DNA from: Agreia sp. Leaf210
Lineage (GTDB): Bacteria; Actinomycetota; Actinomycetes; Actinomycetales; Microbacteriaceae
Reading direction: 5' to 3'
Length of the DNA: 64,000 nucleotides
NCBI RefSeq assembly: GCF_001421485.1
Contig: NZ_LMKK01000003.1
Coordinates: 789,164 to 853,163 of the forward strand
Under the pieces are notes generated by a model that saw nothing but the letters and a program-made list of their open reading frames with translations, was not told the origin of the DNA and did not search any database. The translations under genes and the position numbers were made by a program. This document shows positions 16,444-24,282 of this stretch, one piece after another. Each line of letters begins with the position of its first letter. The first letter of the stretch is position 1.

Positions 16444-17139
16444 TCACCAGGTGCCGGCGGGAGATTCGATCACCGGCACCGGGGCATACGACCAGTGGCC
16501 ACCGTTCGCGTAGTGGCTCGTGGCCCAGGGAGACGCCCAAATCGCCTGCTCGATCTGGGCAGTGGGAGCCGACGAGGAGAAGCCGGCGACGATAGCGGAA
16601 TAGCCCGGGTTGCCGTGCAGCGCCTCGGCCGCATTCTCGGCGGCGATGACGAGGTTGTCGTAGCTTCCCAGACCGCTGTTGCCCCCGGATCCCCAGCCGT
16701 TGTTCAGCGGGTTGTTTCGGTTCCACCAGTCGTCGGGGCCGTTCTCCTGCCTCATCCATCGCATCATGACCGTGATGTTGTCGTCGGTGCGCGGAAAGTC
16801 GCCGAGCAGCAGCACGAGCTCTGCCCAATCGCGGTTCGTGCTCCCCTTGGCCAGACCCTGAACCCCGGCCACCGTGGCGAACGAATCACGCGTGACGGAT
16901 GCCTGGCTGAGCCCAGCGGGCAGGTCCAGCACCTGCTCCGAAGCCGAGTATCCAGACGCGGAGCTCGCGGCCGCCAGGTCATCCTGAGCCGGTGCAGGCG
17001 GAGGAGCAAGCGCCGTCAGCGAGGCGAGAGCGAGAACCGCAGCGCCCGCGGCGACGCCGAGGACGCGACGCGTCACTCGTGAGCGTCGGGAGGCGGGCCG
17101 GGCGACCGGCCTCGACGGGGGCTGGTGATAGCTGTTCAT
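16444..17139 (-). CDS. Secreted protein with possible lysozyme-like domain
   Basis: A 231-residue protein with a basic N-terminus, a signal segment around 26-48 (LGVAAGAAVLALASLTAL) and a Pro/Ala linker. The mature part contains MMRWMRQENGPDDWWNRNNP, a Glu-rich helix followed by aromatic and Asn-rich loops, resembling glucosaminidase/lysozyme-type folds where a single Glu is catalytic, then AENAAEALHGNPGYSAIVAG. Family assignment is uncertain; an exported wall-acting enzyme is my best guess. Divergent from the MmcQ/YjbR gene, 29 nt between starts. Confidence 0.6.
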   Translation of the reverse strand: MNSYHQPPSRPVARPASRRSRVTRRVLGVAAGAAVLALASLTALAPPPAPAQDDLAAASSASGYSASEQVLDLPAGLSQASVTRDSFATVAGVQGLAKGSTNRDWAELVLLLGDFPRTDDNITVMMRWMRQENGPDDWWNRNNPLNNGWGSGGNSGLGSYDNLVIAAENAAEALHGNPGYSAIVAGFSSSAPTAQIEQAIWASPWATSHYANGGHWSYAPVPVIESPAGTW

Positions 17140-17168
17140 GGCGACTACGCCAACTGTACGCTCGGATC

Positions 17169-17525
17169 ATGCAGCAGCACTTCGCACGAGAGGACATTTT
17201 CGCCGTGTGCGACGCGCTGCCGGCCACGCGCGACGAGAATCCTTTCGGGCCTGAGACGAGCGTGTACAAGGTCGTCGGCAAGGTGTTCGCCATCACGAAC
17301 CTCGACGGCGAGCCTGTCACGGTGACGCTGAAGGCAGATCCGCCGCACGCCGAGGCGTTGGTCAGGGACTACGGATGGATCACCCCCGGTTACCACATGA
17401 ACAAGCGTCACTGGGTGACCGTGACCATCGGCCCCGACGTCGATCCCCAGCTCGTCACAGACCTGATCGTGAACTCGTACGAGCTCGTCGTCGCAGGGCT
17501 CCCCCGCGACAAACGGCCCGCCTGA
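17169..17525 (+). CDS. MmcQ/YjbR family protein
   Basis: A 118-residue single-domain protein of the MmcQ/YjbR family (CyaY-like fold, sometimes called DNA-binding). Diagnostic parts are VCDALPATRDENPFGPETSV, KVFAITNLDGEPVTVTLKA, DYGWITPGYHMNKRHWVTV and the C-terminal helix LIVNSYELVVAGLPR. The biochemical role is not established. The ATG at 17169 agrees with the usual family length. Confidence 0.85.
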   Translation: MQQHFAREDIFAVCDALPATRDENPFGPETSVYKVVGKVFAITNLDGEPVTVTLKADPPHAEALVRDYGWITPGYHMNKRHWVTVTIGPDVDPQLVTDLIVNSYELVVAGLPRDKRPA

Positions 17526-17559
17526 CGCCCGCGCCCACTCGTTGGGCTACCGTTGGAGG

Positions 17560-19371
17560 ATGGCATCCTCTACAATTTCCGGCCCGACCGAGGCCGACAC
17601 CGCGCAGGTCGAGCAGACATTCTCCGATCTCGGGCTCGACGACGCGGTTCTCAAGGCACTCAAAGACGTGGGTTATGAGACCCCGTCCGCGATCCAGGCC
17701 GCAACGATCCCCCTTCTTCTCGACGGCCGCGACGTCGTCGGACTCGCCCAGACGGGTACCGGCAAGACCGCGGCGTTCGCCCTGCCGATTCTGTCGCGCC
17801 TCGATCTCGCGCAAAAGACCCCTCAGGCCCTCGTCCTGGCACCCACCCGTGAACTCGCCCTGCAGGTCTGCGAAGCGTTCGAGAAGTACGCCTCACACCT
17901 GCGGGGAGTTCACGTGCTGCCTGTATACGGCGGCCAAGGCTACGGCGTGCAGCTCTCCGCTTTGCGCCGCGGCGTGCATATCGTCGTCGGCACGCCCGGT
18001 CGCATCATGGACCACCTCGAAAAGGGCACGCTCGACCTCTCGCAGCTGAAGTACCTGGTTCTCGACGAGGCCGACGAAATGCTCAAGATGGGCTTCGCCG
18101 AAGACGTCGAGACGATCCTCGCGGACACGCCCGAAGACAAGCAGGTCGCTCTGTTCTCCGCGACGATGCCCTCCCAGATCCGGCGTATCTCGGCCAAGTA
18201 CCTGCACGACCCCGAAGAGATCACGGTCAAGAACAAGACCACGACGTCGGTCAACACGACGCAGCGCTACTTGATCGTGTCGTACCCCCAGAAGGTCGAC
18301 GCTCTGACACGCATTCTCGAGACCGAGAACTTCGAGGGGATGATCGTCTTCACCCGCACGAAGAACGAGACAGAGACACTCGCAGAGAAGCTGCGCGCTC
18401 GCGGCTACTCCGCAGCGGCCATCAACGGCGACATCGTCCAGGCTCAGCGTGAGCGAACCGTCAACCAGCTCAAGTCGGGCAAGCTCGACATCCTGGTCGC
18501 GACCGATGTCGCCGCGCGCGGTCTCGACGTCGAGCGCATCAGCCACGTCGTCAACTTCGACATCCCCATCGACACCGAGTCGTATGTGCACCGCATCGGC
18601 CGTACGGGGCGAGCGGGGCGCACCGGCGACGCGATCAGCTTCGTCACCCCGCGTGAGCGCCGGATGCTCACGGCCATCGAGAAGGCGACCCGCCAGCCGC
18701 TGACAGAGATGAAGCTGCCGAGCGTCGACGATGTGAACGCGACGCGCCTCACGCGCTTCGATGACGCGATCACCGCCGCCCTCAGCCAGCCGGAGCAGAT
18801 CCAGCAGTTCAGAGACATCGTCGGACACTACGTGGAGCACCACGACGTACCCGAGGCCGACGTGGCCGCGGCGCTCGCCGTGGTCGCGCAGGGCGACACT
18901 CCCCTGCTGCTCGACCCCGAGCCGGTGCGCACGCCGCGATTCGAGCGCGATTCGCGGGAGCGGCCCGAGCGAAACGATCGGTTCCGCGACGACCGTCCCG
19001 CTCGCGCCGAGCGAGGAACCCACGGCGACAAATGGGAGCGCCCCGAGCGCGGCGATCGCCCCGACCGTGCGCCGCGCAGCTCCGGTGGACCCAAGACCAC
19101 CTACCGCATCGCGGTCGGCAAGCGGCAGAAGGTCGAGCCCCGGCAGATCGTGGGTGCCATCGCCAACGAGGGCGGCCTGAACCGCGGAGACTTCGGTGCC
19201 ATCCAGATTAGGCCCGACTTCTCGCTGGTCGAACTGCCGAGCGACCTGCCCGGCGACGTGCTCGACCGCCTTCAGAACACCCGCATCAGCGGCAAGCTGA
19301 TCGAGCTGCGCCCTGATCGCGCAGGTAACTCGGCCAAGCGCGAAGATCGACCGCGCTACGGCCGCGACTGA
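17560..19371 (+). CDS. deaD: DEAD-box ATP-dependent RNA helicase
   Basis: A 603-residue RNA helicase. In order: Q motif (FSDLGLDDAVLKALKDVGYE), Walker A AQTGTGKT, PTRELALQV, DEAD box LDEADEMLKMGF, SAT, then the second RecA lobe ending VHRIGRTGRAGRTG. An Arg/Glu/Asp-rich linker (about 460-515) leads to a DbpA-type RNA-binding domain (TYRIAVGKRQKVEPRQIVGA). Such proteins unwind structured RNA in ribosome assembly, mRNA decay and cold adaptation. The ATG at 17560 is preceded directly by GGAGG with no spacer, suggesting a leaderless or unusual start; a TTG at 17542 is in frame but has no ribosome site. Confidence 0.93.
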   Translation: MASSTISGPTEADTAQVEQTFSDLGLDDAVLKALKDVGYETPSAIQAATIPLLLDGRDVVGLAQTGTGKTAAFALPILSRLDLAQKTPQALVLAPTRELALQVCEAFEKYASHLRGVHVLPVYGGQGYGVQLSALRRGVHIVVGTPGRIMDHLEKGTLDLSQLKYLVLDEADEMLKMGFAEDVETILADTPEDKQVALFSATMPSQIRRISAKYLHDPEEITVKNKTTTSVNTTQRYLIVSYPQKVDALTRILETENFEGMIVFTRTKNETETLAEKLRARGYSAAAINGDIVQAQRERTVNQLKSGKLDILVATDVAARGLDVERISHVVNFDIPIDTESYVHRIGRTGRAGRTGDAISFVTPRERRMLTAIEKATRQPLTEMKLPSVDDVNATRLTRFDDAITAALSQPEQIQQFRDIVGHYVEHHDVPEADVAAALAVVAQGDTPLLLDPEPVRTPRFERDSRERPERNDRFRDDRPARAERGTHGDKWERPERGDRPDRAPRSSGGPKTTYRIAVGKRQKVEPRQIVGAIANEGGLNRGDFGAIQIRPDFSLVELPSDLPGDVLDRLQNTRISGKLIELRPDRAGNSAKREDRPRYGRD

Positions 19372-19397
19372 GCGAACCCTGCCGCTGTCGCCCCCGG

Positions 19398-19790
19398 CTA
19401 CTGCTTCGTGGTCTTCTCGATACTCATCACGAGAACGACACGATCCGCAGAGTCGGGCGGCGGCGTCTGCGCCGGGTTGCCGTAGCGCTTGCCCAGCACG
19501 ACATAGAACGCGCCCGTGGGGTCGGGTTCGACGGCGATGAGACGCCCGCGCACTTCGAGATATCTGAACGGTTCATCGGGATCGATGACCGACAGGCTCA
19601 TCGAGGAGTTGTGCTGGAGGTTTCTGAACTTGGCCCTCTTCGTGGTGTGCGTGAACCTCAGCGTGTCTCCGTCGCGCAGGAACCACATCGGATTCACCTG
19701 CACCGTATCGTCGGGTCGAACCGTTCCTAGATGACCGTAGTTCGGGTTCTCGAGCAGCTCCGCGTAGCCGGTGGGGATGATGTCAGTCAT
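19398..19790 (-). CDS. PPOX-class (F420/FMN-dependent) split-barrel oxidoreductase
   Basis: A 130-residue split-barrel flavin/deazaflavin-binding protein of the PPOX class. The N-terminal motif YGHLGTVRPDDTVQVNPMWF and RFTHTTKRAKFRNLQHN are characteristic of the actinobacterial F420-binding branch, which reduces small electrophilic substrates with F420H2 where that cofactor is made. The ATG at 19790 has AGGAC just upstream and overlaps the stop of the EamA gene by four bases, so the two are co-transcribed. Confidence 0.85.
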   Translation of the reverse strand: MTDIIPTGYAELLENPNYGHLGTVRPDDTVQVNPMWFLRDGDTLRFTHTTKRAKFRNLQHNSSMSLSVIDPDEPFRYLEVRGRLIAVEPDPTGAFYVVLGKRYGNPAQTPPPDSADRVVLVMSIEKTTKQ

Positions 19791-20680
19791 GTCCTCATCC
19801 AAGCACGCGCGGACATCAGGGCGCCTGAGAATGTCGGCTGCCCGAGCAGCACCCCGGCGAGGATGATCATGACTCCCACGGCTTGCCTGAGCGTGAGGAG
19901 CTCGCCGGCGACGAGCGTTCCGAGCAGCACCCCGGTTACCGGGTTCAACAGACCGATCAGTCCCACCGTTCCCGCGCCGAGATGCCGCAGGCCGGTGAAC
20001 CAGGCGACGAACGCCACCGCCGTGCCGACAATCGAGATGTAGCCGTAGGCGAGCATGATCGTGACATCCATCGTCGGCGGCGCACCCTCGACGATGACGG
20101 CGACGGGGGCGAGAAGCACACCGGCTGCGATGAGCTGCCAGGCGGTCGACGAGAGCGCGTCGACATCGTCCCCCCACCTCTTCGCCAGCACGTAGCCGAG
20201 CGACGACATCAGCAGGGCAGAGACGGATGCCGCGACGCCGCCGGGATTCACAGCCTGGGCTCCGGTCAGCAGCAGAAGAGCGACACCGAGGATGCCGATG
20301 GCCGACGCGATGACCTGGACGACACGCGGTCGCGCGCCGAGAATGGCCCAGGCGAGCATCAGCATGACCACCGGCCCGGCCGCCATGACCGTCGACGCGA
20401 TGCTCGTCGGTAAGAGCTGCGCGGCAAGGTAGACAAGCACGAAGAACGCGCCCATATTGAGCGTGCCCAGGACCACCGACTTCCACCACCACGATCCTCT
20501 CGGCCGCCGCCGAGCCAGCAAAAGAAGGAGTATTCCGGCCGGTAGCGCTCGAATGAGGGCGCCGTACAGCGGGTACCCGTCGGGCAGGAATTCCCGAGTG
20601 ACGAAGTAGGTAGTGCCCCAGGCGATCGGAGCGATCGCCGTGAGCAGGGCCCACGAGCCTGGCCCGTTTCGATCGCTCAT
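19787..20680 (-). CDS. EamA/DMT-superfamily exporter
   Basis: A 297-residue permease with ten predicted helices in two EamA repeats (first beginning AIAPIAWGTTYFVTREFLP, second ALLMSSLGYVLAKRWG). Members export amino acids, metabolites or drugs. The ATG at 20680 starts the protein right before helix 1; upstream in-frame ATGs at 20698 and 20764 fall inside the operator and the opposite gene. The gene shares a short control region with the divergent MarR gene and is followed by a coupled PPOX oxidoreductase, suggesting a locus that detoxifies and exports one compound. Confidence 0.88.
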   Translation of the reverse strand: MSDRNGPGSWALLTAIAPIAWGTTYFVTREFLPDGYPLYGALIRALPAGILLLLLARRRPRGSWWWKSVVLGTLNMGAFFVLVYLAAQLLPTSIASTVMAAGPVVMLMLAWAILGARPRVVQVIASAIGILGVALLLLTGAQAVNPGGVAASVSALLMSSLGYVLAKRWGDDVDALSSTAWQLIAAGVLLAPVAVIVEGAPPTMDVTIMLAYGYISIVGTAVAFVAWFTGLRHLGAGTVGLIGLLNPVTGVLLGTLVAGELLTLRQAVGVMIILAGVLLGQPTFSGALMSARAWMRT

Positions 20681-20688
20681 CGATGATT

Positions 20689-20727
20689 TAGCTTCCATGG
20701 AAGCTAGTATAGCTTCCACGGAAGGTA
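20689..20727. promoter_or_regulatory. Tandem MarR-type operators in the EamA/MarR divergent promoter
   Basis: TAGCTTCCATGGAAGCTA (20689-20706) is a perfect 18-bp palindrome. A second copy, TAGCTTCCACGGAAGGTA (20710-20727), matches in 16 of 18 positions. Their centres are 21 bp apart, two helical turns, so two regulator dimers could bind the same DNA face. Placement between the divergent starts fits autoregulation by the MarR protein and control of the exporter. Confidence 0.75.
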
Positions 20728-20729
20728 AG

Positions 20730-21251
20730 ATGGGGATCATGTCAGTAGGCCAGCCGCTCCCCACCCACGATCATGTGGCCCGCATCCAGCAGGAGTGGGC
20801 TCGTGAGCGACCCGATGTCGACGTGAGGCCACAGGGAGTCATCGGGCGTGTGCATCGCCTGGGTATGCACCTGACCGACTCCATCCTCGAGGTGTACGCG
20901 AAGCACGATCTGGGCGAGGGCGAGTTCGATGTGCTCGCCGCTCTCCGTCGCGCGGGCGCCCCCTACGAACGTGTGCCGGGCGAGCTTGCCGCTCACACCA
21001 TGGTCACTACGGGAGCGATCACCAAACGGGTCGACCGCCTCGAGCGCGCCGGGCTCGTCGCCCGACGAGTCAGCGAGCACGACAGCCGTTCTCGGGTGGT
21101 GGCTCTCACGGAGGCCGGCCGAGAGGTCATCGATAGAGCATTCACCGAGCACATGGAGAACGAGCGGCGATTGCTCGACGGGCTCACGGATGAGCAACTC
21201 GCCCAGCTCGAATCGTTGCTGACCACGTGGCTGGCGCACTTCGAGGCATAG
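20730..21251 (+). CDS. MarR-family transcriptional regulator
   Basis: A 173-residue regulator. The winged helix spans about residues 55-125 (LGEGEFDVLAALRRAG, ELAAHTMVTTGAITKRVDRL, LVARRVSEHDSRSRVVALT) and is flanked by dimerisation helices. MarR dimers typically leave DNA when they bind a phenolic or other small ligand. The start is the ATG at 20730, with GGAAGG four nt upstream; an ATG at 20739 is nearly as good. Divergent from the EamA exporter it probably represses through the tandem palindromes. Confidence 0.88.
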   Translation: MGIMSVGQPLPTHDHVARIQQEWARERPDVDVRPQGVIGRVHRLGMHLTDSILEVYAKHDLGEGEFDVLAALRRAGAPYERVPGELAAHTMVTTGAITKRVDRLERAGLVARRVSEHDSRSRVVALTEAGREVIDRAFTEHMENERRLLDGLTDEQLAQLESLLTTWLAHFEA

Positions 21252-21333
21252 ACGCCCGGCGGACGCCGCCGGACGCCGACTAGCACAGTCTCGCGCCCAG
21301 CCCGAGCACGGGAACGGCGGGAGATAATCAAGT

Positions 21334-22377
21334 ATGCCTACAGTGAATGCGTTCGCCGCGACCTCCGCCAGCGAACCCCTGTCCCGAACCACCATCGAGC
21401 GCCGAGACGTCGGCGCGAAAGACGTCTTGATCGAGATCGCCTACTCCGGCATCTGCCACTCCGACATCCACACCGTCCGCGGCGAGTGGGGTGACATCAC
21501 GTATCCGCAGGTTGTCGGTCACGAGATCGTCGGAACCGTCACCGAGGTCGGCTCAGAGGTCACTCTGCACAAGGTCGGCGACCGCGTCGGCGTGGGCTGC
21601 ATGGTCAACTCGTGCCGCGAATGCGAGAACTGCCTCGCCGGCGAGGAGCAGTACTGCCTCAACGGGAACACCGGCACCTACGCCTCCGTCGACCGCGACG
21701 GCTCGATCACCCAAGGCGGCTACTCGACCCACATCGTGGTCGTCGAGGACTTCGTGCTGCGCGTGCCGGAGGCCATTCCGTTCGAGAAGGCCGCGCCGCT
21801 GTTGTGCGCCGGTGTCACCACGTACTCTCCCCTCGCTCATTGGAAGGTCGGGCCCGGATCGCGGGTAGCCGTCGTCGGCATGGGCGGACTCGGCCACATG
21901 GCCGTGAAGATCGCCCATGCCATGGGCGCGGAGGTCACGGTGCTGTCTCAGAGCCTCAGCAAGCAGGAGGACGGCCTGCGCCTCGGCGCCGACCACTACT
22001 ACGCCACGAGCGATCCCGAGACCTTCGACAAGCTCAAGAACACCTTCGACCTCATCGTCAACTCGGTCAGCGCGAAAATCGACATCAACGCCTACCTCTC
22101 GCTGCTCCGTCTCGACGGAACGCTGGTGAGCGTGGGAGCCCCGCCCGAGCCCCTGCCGGTTCAGGTCTTCAGCCTGTTCGGCAACCGCCGCTCGTTCGCC
22201 GGCTCCGGCATCGGCAGCATCCGCGAGACCCAGGAGATGCTCGACTTCTGCGCGGAGCACGACATCGCACCCGAGACGGAACTCGTCGGCGCCGACGACA
22301 TCAACGAGGCGTACGAGCGGGTCCTGGCCTCAGACGTGCGCTACCGCTTCGTGATCGACGTGTCGACGCTGGGCTGA
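21334..22377 (+). CDS. Zinc-dependent NAD(P) alcohol dehydrogenase (cinnamyl-alcohol/YahK-type)
   Basis: A 347-residue medium-chain dehydrogenase. Catalytic zinc ligands are in [10 protein letters not shown] and GHEIVGTV. The four-Cys structural zinc site is [15 protein letters not shown]. The cofactor fold shows [17 protein letters not shown] near residue 180. The sequence is closest to the NADP-linked aldehyde reductase/cinnamyl alcohol dehydrogenase group (YahK, AdhC), which reduce diverse aldehydes. A strong hairpin terminator follows 23 nt after the stop, so it is transcribed alone. Confidence 0.92.
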   Translation: MPTVNAFAATSASEPLSRTTIERRDVGAKDVLIEIAYSGICHSDIHTVRGEWGDITYPQVVGHEIVGTVTEVGSEVTLHKVGDRVGVGCMVNSCRECENCLAGEEQYCLNGNTGTYASVDRDGSITQGGYSTHIVVVEDFVLRVPEAIPFEKAAPLLCAGVTTYSPLAHWKVGPGSRVAVVGMGGLGHMAVKIAHAMGAEVTVLSQSLSKQEDGLRLGADHYYATSDPETFDKLKNTFDLIVNSVSAKIDINAYLSLLRLDGTLVSVGAPPEPLPVQVFSLFGNRRSFAGSGIGSIRETQEMLDFCAEHDIAPETELVGADDINEAYERVLASDVRYRFVIDVSTLG

Positions 22378-22399
22378 TCGACGCCACCGGCGACTGACG

Positions 22400-22447
22400 A
22401 ATGCCCGACACTCCTCCGCGCGATCGGGAGGGGGTCGGGCATTTGTT
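22400..22447 (+). terminator. Rho-independent terminator of the alcohol dehydrogenase gene
   Basis: AATGCCCGAC (22400-22409) pairs perfectly with GTCGGGCATT (22434-22443), with extra CTCC/GGAG pairing inside, followed by TTGTT. It ends the transcript 20-70 nt after the stop codon. Confidence 0.85.
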
Positions 22448-22556
22448 CTGCCACGGCAGAACACAAGCGGTCCTCCCCAGGCGAGGGACGGCTCCATTTC
22501 TCCCCCGTCGAGTTAGACCAAACCCGGATACGAAGGCGGCCGATTTACCGTCGAGC

Positions 22557-22994
22557 ATGATCATCGAGGCGGGATACGACATCGTGGAGTTGCTCATCGA
22601 CGAGATCGCGTGGACGCTGAACGAAGAGCCAGATTGCTCGCGCTACGACGTTCTCGCACACACCACCACGGTGGAGAGATGCGACGATGACGACTGGCTC
22701 TTCCAGCTCGACCAGGTGATCACGCATCATCCCGCTCTCGCCGGCCACGAGCTTCTCGGTCATATCGTGTTCGACCCGACGGGGTACTTCTCGACGGTTC
22801 CGCGCCACAGCTTTCGCGACTATCCCAGTCTCGGGCACCTGCCTCGGGCAGCGTCCTTCGCGGGACCGCACGCGTGGTCCGGCTGCCCCTGCGGCGCCTG
22901 CGTGCAACACGACGAACTACTCGAGCAGATCAGGTCGCGTTCTACAGACCGTGTCAGCTCATCAGCGACGACGGACAAAGATCCCGTCCGCTAA
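22557..22994 (+). CDS. Hypothetical protein with C-terminal CPCGAC-x2-H motif
   Basis: A 145-residue soluble acidic protein. It contains LLIDEIAWTLNEEPDCSRYD, a helical middle and the C-terminal WSGCPCGACVQHDELLEQ, whose three Cys and one His could bind zinc or iron. I know no named family. The ATG at 22557 begins the region of protein-like composition; the frame is open back to 22401, but that part overlaps the terminator and encodes Pro/Arg-rich sequence. Overlaps the end of the ECF gene by 4 nt (convergent). Confidence 0.6.
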   Translation: MIIEAGYDIVELLIDEIAWTLNEEPDCSRYDVLAHTTTVERCDDDDWLFQLDQVITHHPALAGHELLGHIVFDPTGYFSTVPRHSFRDYPSLGHLPRAASFAGPHAWSGCPCGACVQHDELLEQIRSRSTDRVSSSATTDKDPVR

Positions 22995-23584
22995 GCGACT
23001 TCGGCCGCGGCCGCGGCCGCGACCGGGCCCGGGCCCGGGCCCGGGCGCCGGCGCGCAGCGGCTCCGACACCCGCGCGGCGAAGGGCCGACGCTATTCCGA
23101 TGCCCATCGCCGTACCGGCGAGGCAGCTGGCGAGGGTCAAGGCGAAGAAGGCGGCCTGCACACCGAACGGATAGGCCTCGAGGTTGAACGACTGGCGCGC
23201 GAGGATCGGATACGCCACTCCGACGACGACGGCACCCGCGTAGTGCTGCCAGATCGTCCAGAACCGATAGCCCACGAGGAGGAAGCCGACCTCGGCGAAG
23301 AACGCCCACCAGACGTTCGTCGCGACGGTCGCAAAGCCGTAGCCCGAGAACGGGGCGAGTACGAGCCCGGAGATGACGCCCACAAGAAGGCCGGCACCCG
23401 GACGTTGGATCAACCTCAAAGCGATGACGGCCGGCAGCAGCCAGAGGCCGGCGATGGCGACGGAGAAGAACGGCACCGAGGCGTAGAGCGCCGTCGACAG
23501 CCAGTTGGCGGGCGCGAGAAGCAGTCCGCCCGCCACACCGAGGACGGCGCAGGTGAGCAGGTACGCGGTCGAGGCTCGTTTCAT
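22991..23584 (-). CDS. ECF transporter S component (YkoE-like)
   Basis: A 197-residue membrane protein with about five or six helices (for example AYLLTCAVLGVAGGLLLAPA, VAIAGLWLLPAVIALRLI, GAGLLVGVISGLVLAPFSG). It resembles YkoE-type substrate-capture subunits of energy-coupling-factor transporters, associated with thiamine or its precursors. The A, A' and T subunits are not in the window, so it must share an energising module encoded elsewhere. The C-terminal ~20 residues are a Pro-Gly/Ala tail (RRRPGPGPGPVAAAAAAEVA) encoded by a GGGCCC-rich repeat. A DtxR/IdeR-like box lies 40 nt upstream of the ATG. Confidence 0.78.
   Translation of the reverse strand: MKRASTAYLLTCAVLGVAGGLLLAPANWLSTALYASVPFFSVAIAGLWLLPAVIALRLIQRPGAGLLVGVISGLVLAPFSGYGFATVATNVWWAFFAEVGFLLVGYRFWTIWQHYAGAVVVGVAYPILARQSFNLEAYPFGVQAAFFALTLASCLAGTAMGIGIASALRRAGVGAAARRRPGPGPGPVAAAAAAEVA
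22996..23050. repeat. Low-complexity GGCCGC / GGGCCC repeat tract
   Basis: A run of GCGGCC units followed by three tandem GGGCCC units. It encodes the Pro-Gly/Ala tail of the ECF S component on the minus strand. Such tracts slip during replication, so length may vary among strains. Confidence 0.8.
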
Positions 23585-23623
23585 CGTGTCGTCTTCTCCG
23601 ATCGTGCCGAGTCGACGCTCGAC

Positions 23624-23642
23624 TTAGGCAACCCTAACTTAG
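23624..23642. promoter_or_regulatory. DtxR/IdeR-like iron box upstream of the ECF S component
   Basis: TTAGGCAACCCTAACTTAG agrees with the actinobacterial iron-box consensus (TWAGGTWAGSCTWACCTWA) at about 14-15 of 19 positions, with the CCTAAC half well kept. It lies 40-58 nt upstream of the ECF ATG, where a repressor would block the promoter, and also within 60 nt of the divergent GIY-YIG gene start. Confidence 0.5.
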
Positions 23643-23676
23643 CCGGGATGTCGCCGGTACGCGATACCGTGTGGCC

Positions 23677-24273
23677 ATGAATGCGGCATCCCGACCACAG
23701 GCTTCCTCGCCGATCCCCCTGTCGTGCAGCGCGATCGACTCGCACGGCACGTGCGGAGCCGCCGTTCCTCCGCACGCCGAGTTGAGCTTGTGCCTGCGCC
23801 ATCACCTCGCGGCCTACGACTGGGTCGCCCGAGATGTCGGCGTCACCGATGTGCTCCCCTCGCCCTGCATGGCGTGCGGCTCCCGGCTCGGCGTACGCTA
23901 CCCGTCGGGCTGGCTGTGCGGCGTGTGCGAGTGGAAGGTGGGCGAACTGCCCGACGGGGTCGTCGCATCCACTCGCCTCGATGTCGTGTACTACCTGCGG
24001 GCTGGCGATCGCATCAAGATCGGCACCTCGGCGAATCCGCGCGCCCGACTGGCCCAGCTGAGCTTCGACGAGGTTCTGGCGTTCGAACGCGGCACGCGCG
24101 TTCTCGAGCAGCGGCGCCACCGGCAGTTCGCCGAGCATCGCATCGGCGTGGGCGAGTGGTTCGACGTCAACGACGACCTGCTCGCGCACATCGACGGCCT
24201 CCGCCACGGAGCCGACGATCCATGGAACGACTACAGTCTCTGGGTCAGCGAGCACCTCGCGGCGCATGGCTGA
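23677..24273 (+). CDS. GIY-YIG / T5orf172 nuclease-fold protein with zinc-binding N-terminus
   Basis: A 198-residue protein. The N-terminal ~85 residues carry Cys/His pairs in the spacing of treble-clef zinc sites (LCLRHH, PCMACGSRLG, WLCGVCEWKVGE). Residues ~100-180 form a T5orf172-type GIY-YIG domain: VVYYLRAGDRIKIGTSANPR, then RRHRQFAEHRIGVGEWFDV. The first signature Tyr is followed by Leu-Arg in place of GIY, as is usual in this branch. Biological role unknown; relatives occur in phages and in bacterial chromosomes. The ATG at 23677 is preferred over a GTG at 23671. Confidence 0.72.
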   Translation: MNAASRPQASSPIPLSCSAIDSHGTCGAAVPPHAELSLCLRHHLAAYDWVARDVGVTDVLPSPCMACGSRLGVRYPSGWLCGVCEWKVGELPDGVVASTRLDVVYYLRAGDRIKIGTSANPRARLAQLSFDEVLAFERGTRVLEQRRHRQFAEHRIGVGEWFDVNDDLLAHIDGLRHGADDPWNDYSLWVSEHLAAHG

Positions 24274-24282
24274 CCCGTCGAC

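Noticed and set aside
17893..19023. 376-codon minus-strand frame opposite the DEAD-box helicase
   Set aside because: Shadow frame; no family match and full overlap with a well-conserved helicase.
22400..22447. Considered an attenuator/leader for the 22557 gene
   Set aside because: It sits right after the adh stop with a U-rich tail, no antiterminator stem is visible, and the next gene begins more than 100 nt later.
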